Assembly (NCBI GenBank): GCA_036429605.1
Contig: CM071589.1
Location: 2,604,001 to 2,668,000 of the forward strand
Direction of reading: 5' to 3'
Origin: Cladobotryum mycophilum
Lineage: Eukaryota; Ascomycota; Sordariomycetes; Hypocreales; Hypocreaceae
Length of the DNA: 64,000 nt
Position numbers and translations under genes: made by a program. The notes under the pieces were generated by a model. The model did not search any database. It saw only the letters and a program-made list of their open reading frames with translations, and was not told the DNA's origin. Shown here in pieces: positions 59,005 to 64,000 of the stretch (the first letter of the stretch is position 1; each line of letters opens with the position of its first letter).

Positions 59005-60590
59005 CATGGGGGGAATGGCCAAGAAAGAAAGAAATCACAGGTCTGTTTGCTCAGATAGCAGAGGCTCTCAGCGGAGATGCAGTGTCTGATGGCGATTCGT
59101 CTCTCCATCTGATGAAGCAGTGGCGGCAGACAAACAACGAAAAAAGACGGCATTAGCAGGCCCACGGGAGGAAGGCTCGCGCAGGACTAAGGTAGGCAAT
59201 TCGCATTAGCATGTTATGGGAACCGCAAAAGGCGCCAGTAGTGTGGTGTTGGTTGTAACATGGACGCAACATCCATGGAGGAAGAGGGGGTTTTGTGTGT
59301 TGGCCGTGCAGTGCAGGCAGCGAAGGAGGTTTGTCGTTACAGTGCAGGCTCGCTTGTTACTTTCTCGGTACCCAATAGCAGTTCCTTTCACAGCGGGTAA
59401 ACGCGCGCGTAGGTCAGCTTCTTACGGCATAGTGCAGAGTTCCGGAGAACTCGCCCATTGGCCAGACTAGGACTTGCGGATACTTGCAAGGTATATGGGC
59501 GTAGGGATGCGCAGGGAGGAGGGGTATATCTATTCGGTCCAATGCTGATGAAGAATACCCTTACTAGCGTGTCCCGACGGGACGGATCGCACTAAGATAG
59601 TCTGATGGGGCGCTGCGCCATGAGATGAGTGGCCAGGCGCGGGGCGGAACTCTTGTTTTCGTTCGCAAGGGAAAGAAAGAGCAGCAAAGAGAGAAGAAGG
59701 AAAATTTCAGCTTGTGCTGGTGGCCCTTTCCCCCTCCCCCCGGTCTCAATTCGAGTCTGGCTAGGCACTGTGATGACGGTAGCTTCGTTCTCGCTGATCG
59801 CCGTCTTCCCTCTATGTCACGCACAAAAGTTATTCGAATGGGAAGATGGCGCAGCATCTGTTTCTTTGTGTGGATGTGTTTGTTTGTCATTGTCTCGCTG
59901 CTTCGGCGTCCTGCGTTTGTGCCGAATCGTCAGAGTTAATTAAAAAAAAAGCTTGGGTAGTGTCACCCTCACCATCCTTTGTCTGCCCATTCAGGCTGTT
60001 CACAAGTACTCCACACTGCAAGAGGCACTTGACCTTCCGTGCCTCCGCACCCCCAGTCAATCACCAAATGTGTTTACTTACCACTTGTAGTACTCACGCA
60101 ACAAGAGGAGAGAGGGGGAGAAATGGGGTCGAGCGTACATGTCGTATTGGAAAAGCGATGACGGGGAGAGGCGGTATTGGCTGGCTGGCGGCAATCAAGT
60201 GAGTATTTCCTCACCGTCTCTGCCGTTGATACTATCATCATCTCGGCAGAGACTACAGAGCCGCTAAGCGTTTTTCTGCCGTCCGTTTGCTTCATCAACA
60301 AGCGGCGCATGCTAGAAGAGCCGCATGAATTTTCTCTTGACTGGCAAACACCGCCACCTGGGCTGTCGTCGTCGTGGGACTCGGCTGGTACTAAAAAATT
60401 CTGCTACCAAGAAATGCTCGTATCCAGTTTTGTCTCGCTGCTCCGGGGGTCTCCGCGGGTGTGTGTCGCGACCGAGCAATAATACCAAACTTGGCAGCTT
60501 AAGACCCGACGGGGGAGATTGACAATGATGCGGTCCCGACAGTATGGAAATTGAGTCAAGGTATGGTGCATACAGACAATTTCAGGCGAC

Positions 60591-60608
60591 GGAGGGGGAG
60601 GGGGAGGG
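60591..60608 (+). other. Weak G-quadruplex-like motif
   Basis: G-tracts of 2, 5, 5 and 3 separated by single A. The first tract is short, so this is a weaker candidate than the one at 55950. Confidence 0.3.
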
Positions 60609-60897
60609 ACAAGTGTGACTGAGCTTGGGCAATTGAGAATGCAGGTGGGCCGTGGCGGGCGTTGATGAATTTCGACCTGGATTTCGCTGGTGTCCCCCGG
60701 CAATCTCGGATCAAAGCTTTTGAAATAACCGTGAGGAGTTGAGTTGAGTTACAAGGCAATTGAGTTGTGTCGATCCGGTTTACTTTGCTTAGGCACTTGC
60801 TTGCTTGCTGTCAAGTGCTGTGCGTGCCGTTGACGGGTAAGGCAGTAGGGCAGAAGGTAAGGTACCTACTTCTAGTGCAAATACTTACCTTGGGCGG

Positions 60898-60930
60898 GTT
60901 TAGTTCAGTTTAGTTGAGTTTAGGTTAGGG
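60898..60930 (+). repeat. Degenerate GTTTAGTT repeat
   Basis: Several imperfect units of AGTTTAGTT/GAGTTTAG type ending in GGTTAGGG. The end resembles the telomeric TTAGGG unit, but only one copy is present. Confidence 0.5.
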
Positions 60931-62343
60931 AGATGGCGTTGCTCGAGTAGACGTTACCCTACTGCCACGCTTAATCGAAGCAGAAAGGTAGGTACTCAGC
61001 ACACGCCAGAAGCGTCCATGCTAGCTGCTAACAGGTACCTCTTTCAGGCAATTGCTAGTGCATGTCGAGCAAGTTGTCCTTCTCGATTCCTTCATACATA
61101 CATTCAGTAGGAGAGGGGGTGCTCGTTGCGCTAGTCGCGTCAAATTGGGATCCGTGGATGCTGTTTGCTACATTCCAGGGCATGAAATTGCCTCCAAGTG
61201 GAAAAGACTGCTGGAAATATGGTCGGTCATAATAATACCTCGAGTCTAATGCGTAGTGGTGCTGGTGCTGGTGCTTGTGCTTGGAGCGGATAAAGCACTG
61301 ATCGTGCTGCGCGCACAGTCTACCTTGTGGCATGCCTCTATGTACTATAAATATGACGCTAATTTGGCCTGGCCTATTGACAGACAATCGCTCATGTTTC
61401 TAGTGCCTCATTCAAGGTGCGGTGCCCAAGTCAGTCGTTGATTGCCCAATGGACTTCAGACACTTCACTAACACCCTTTCAGGAATCCCCGATCCAATGC
61501 ATGTATCTAATTCGAATTTCCTCTGTCCCTCCCCTCTCATTCCCTCCCTCTTTATTTTACCTTTGGCACTACACTGTCTTGAGTCTGGATCAGAAAAACG
61601 TCAATGGCGCGCCCCTTGAAGTGGTACATGTCAGAAGTACCACCGCCACAGAAGCTGTCGGCCGCGCCACTCTTCATCGACAACGTTCTGACCATTCGTT
61701 TGAAGCAACCATGCATTCTGATCATCTCGGATGGATACCGACTGCTGTGGCGACGCCATTCGGCATTACCTTTTCGTCTTTATGATTCAGGACGCAAGCC
61801 AAATGCTACATCCTCGCTGTCGTGTGTGTGTGTGCACTGGGAGGGTGAGGCAAAGCAAATCAACCTAGAATAGATATTACCTCTTGTAGTTTGGCCTTGC
61901 TTCATGGCTATGGCATGCACCTGCATCTTCAACTTCCAACATTACTGCAAACAGTCTGGCTGACATAACTCAGGGATGTGATGACGATGCCGGAAATAGA
62001 AGATAGGCAGGCGGGCAGAAAGAAGCGACAAGGAAAGCATTGAAGGTGCGGAATTGAACACACGGAGACAGCCAAGAAGCTCTTTTGGACCCCAATGGAA
62101 CGCTGCCCGCGGAAGAAATGGATTGCACTGTGTTAAACGAGTACGATTCTGAGTACCTATGCAATACGTGCGGTGATGCTCCGCTATCTGCACAACGTGT
62201 ATGGCCGGCCCATGGACAAGGTTCAACCGGAGCAGAAACCTGTAGAGATGCAGCCGTATGTCGTATACGATGGAAGCCGACTCACGTATTGCATTGCAGA
62301 AGCTTCAATGACCTCCTATGAGGAGTAAAACTGCCAAAAACGA

Positions 62344-62361
62344 GGGTAGGGTAGGGTAGGG
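62344..62361 (+). other. (GGGTA)n, putative G-quadruplex
   Basis: Four GGG tracts separated by TA. It is a minimal perfect quadruplex pattern, resembling the telomeric repeat but one base shorter per unit. Confidence 0.6.
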
Positions 62362-64000
62362 TACTTGGATGATGTCTCCGATATAACTGGTGCCCTAACT
62401 GGAAAAGCGTCATGAATCGCGATTTAAGCCGTTTTTGGAAATACTTTTCCCCATCAGAGAAGCGGATCAAAGGGTGAGTTTCCTAATCTAGCCTCGATTT
62501 GGAGCCCCCTACCTTTCTTTTCTTCTCTAGCACGGGTGGGTTGTGACTGCTCTTTGGGGGGATCTCTCGAGAATCGCAAGTCACTCTTTTTCTCTCCCTT
62601 CTTTTTTTTTTTTTTGCTCCTCCTCTGGATTTACCCCAATCCATCCATGGGTTCTCCCACTTCCTACTCCCACATCTCCATATCTGCCACGCCCACTGTC
62701 GGCCGCCCAGGGCGAGGGAGAGAATCAGAATGACATCGCGTTTGCCTTTCCCCCCACTGATTTACTTGTTTACGTCTACTACTAGGTTCTCTCTTATTGT
62801 ATGCCGACTCCTCATTGTATCAAAAGCCGGTGGGCATTTTTGGTCTAGAGGTGGGATGGTTGTGCCCCTGCAGGAACCGAGCCATCCTTTTTCTTCTGTG
62901 CCAAGTAGCTTGTACGTACTGGTGAAGCCAGCCATTCGAACGGGGACCACTTGAGGCGGATAAGCCGAACGTGTCAGTGACGCAAGAGAAGAGAAGAGAA
63001 GAGAAGAGCCTGCTGCTGCTCGTCGTTTTCGTCGCATGCTATACCCCCATGATCGCTTCCTTGCATGCCAATATGATCAATTTCAGCATGTCGAAGCGAG
63101 AAGGCGCATTCATGAAATCCTCATGCAGCAAGGGAGAAGAGTGGACAAACATTACAAGGAGCATATGTCTCGTTTCTTGTCGAATTGCAGGCTGTCCTTT
63201 GTTATGTGCAGTTTTGTGTGTGTGGTGCCGCTGTCCCCCTCCCCCCATGTGTATCCCGCGGCTATCGTCTGTCTGTCTCCCTCTCCAACCGCCTCTTCAC
63301 CAACATTCCCCCCCAAATCGATCTATTCCTTTCCCCGTAATCCGACATGCAACGAATTTTTCTTCTTCCCTGCCATATGATTCAAGGCGCCCTTTTCTTG
63401 GTTACTTTGTGCAAAAAAATCTCTCTTCATTGGGAGTAAATACCTTAGTTTATGCCAGCAATGGCTAGCAGTCAAGAGGTATCTCTCACCACCACCCCCT
63501 CCTCATCCGCAGTCTACACCCTTCATTTTCCGCCACACCCTTTCTCTCCAAAGGCCAGAAAGTCGAAAAAAGGCCTCTTCGATGATCTAACTGCCTTTGG
63601 ATGTTCTCAGTAACACGTCGGCGGCTATTCTCATGCACGAAAGTTCAAGTACCTGCTACTGTGTGTACGGAGGTACATGCATTCTCAACCTGCTCAACAA
63701 CACCACCCCCATCTTAGCCCTGTCGCTGCCCCACACACAATCCAGTCTCTCCACTTGCAGGGACCCTGGCCCGGAGTCAGGTCAGTCCCTCTCTGTCCAC
63801 GCCCACGCCCACATCCAGACACCCCCGACACCCCTGGTCGATGATGTGTGTTGATGGATAGATCCCTGGGCTTTTGGACTGGACCCATGCTCATGCCGCA
63901 AGGTCGAGGTACTTGCTTGCCGTACTTCCTACTCGTCGACTCACTTCGCTCGGCTGTTGATCTGAGCCTCCTCCATTAATACAAGAACTCGTGCCATCTG

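Larger units (their letters stand above)
51968..64000. other. 12-kb region without supported genes
   Basis: No frame on either strand shows a recognisable domain, and no spliced gene could be assembled by eye. The first 0.6 kb is probably the 3' UTR of the Zn2Cys6 gene, with an AATAAA at 52552-52557. The rest is not AT-rich, which argues against RIP-mutated transposon remains. It is dense in purine/pyrimidine tracts, TG, CAGA and AGC/AGT repeats, G-runs, and GTAC/CTAG palindromes (56850-56890, 60855-61040). The longest frame is 281 codons (55278-56123 minus) from a TTG, 223 from its first ATG, and is very low in complexity. It may be the upstream region of a gene past base 64000, or hold non-coding transcripts. 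Confidence 0.5.

Noticed and set aside
60898..60930. Interstitial telomere repeat
   Set aside because: Only one TTAGGG-like unit at the end of a degenerate GTTTAG repeat.
1..64000. CRISPR arrays, insertion sequences, proviruses, intact transposons, rRNA genes
   Set aside because: Looked for direct repeats with unique spacers, transposase or reverse-transcriptase motifs, long terminal or inverted repeats and rRNA-like blocks; none was seen.

Overview
This window looks like nuclear DNA of a filamentous ascomycete, most likely a sordariomycete and probably Hypocreales. Genes are broken by short introns (about 50-130 bp) with GTAAGT/GTATGT-type donors, CTAAC/CTGAC-type branch points and TAG/CAG acceptors. 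The gene content is typical of Pezizomycotina: a CYT-18-type mitochondrial tyrosyl-tRNA synthetase, fungal betaine-lipid synthase, HET-C, fungal urease and a Zn2Cys6 regulator. The order-level placement is an impression from protein similarity, not the result of a search.

Layout. 1-3.0 kb: mitochondrial tyrosyl-tRNA synthetase (minus, cut by the window edge) and succinate dehydrogenase anchor subunit SDH4 (plus), divergent from a 466-bp promoter with two CCAAT boxes. 3.8-6.5 kb: BTA1 betaine lipid synthase (minus). 8.35-10.2 kb: GH47 alpha-1,2-mannosidase (minus). 11.0-13.0 kb: Ngg1/Ada3 subunit of SAGA-type acetyltransferase complexes (plus). 14.1-17.0 kb: urease (plus). 18.0-19.8 kb: HMG-box protein with a 755-bp intron (minus). 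24.0-26.9 kb: HET-C (plus). 32.1-34.4 kb: secretory-pathway membrane RING-H2 ubiquitin ligase (plus). 35.5-37.7 kb: unknown single-span membrane protein with a coding minisatellite (minus). 39.5-40.9 kb: peroxisomal RING ligase PEX2 (plus). 41.9-44.1 kb: unknown polytopic membrane protein (plus). 44.9-46.4 kb: aldehyde dehydrogenase (minus). 49.5-52.0 kb: Zn2Cys6 transcription factor (plus). 52-64 kb: about 12 kb with no gene I can support, rich in simple repeats and G-runs. The other gene-poor stretches are 19.8-24.0, 26.9-32.1 and 46.4-49.5 kb.

The strongest pattern is that five genes carry reading-frame breaks. In NGG1, PEX2, the Zn2Cys6 factor and probably the mannosidase, one base is missing in or beside a mononucleotide run, and conserved sequence resumes at once in the other frame. 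The unknown membrane protein probably has a compensating pair. The simplest explanation is homopolymer miscalling in the assembly, so these genes are probably intact. I found no CRISPR array, provirus, intact transposon, tRNA or rRNA, and no obvious new defence or mobile system. The genes form no pathway cluster. They are mostly housekeeping genes (mitochondrion, peroxisome, lipid, N-glycan, chromatin, nitrogen) plus HET-C, whose family includes a fungal allorecognition locus. Splice sites were read by eye and checked for frame continuity.
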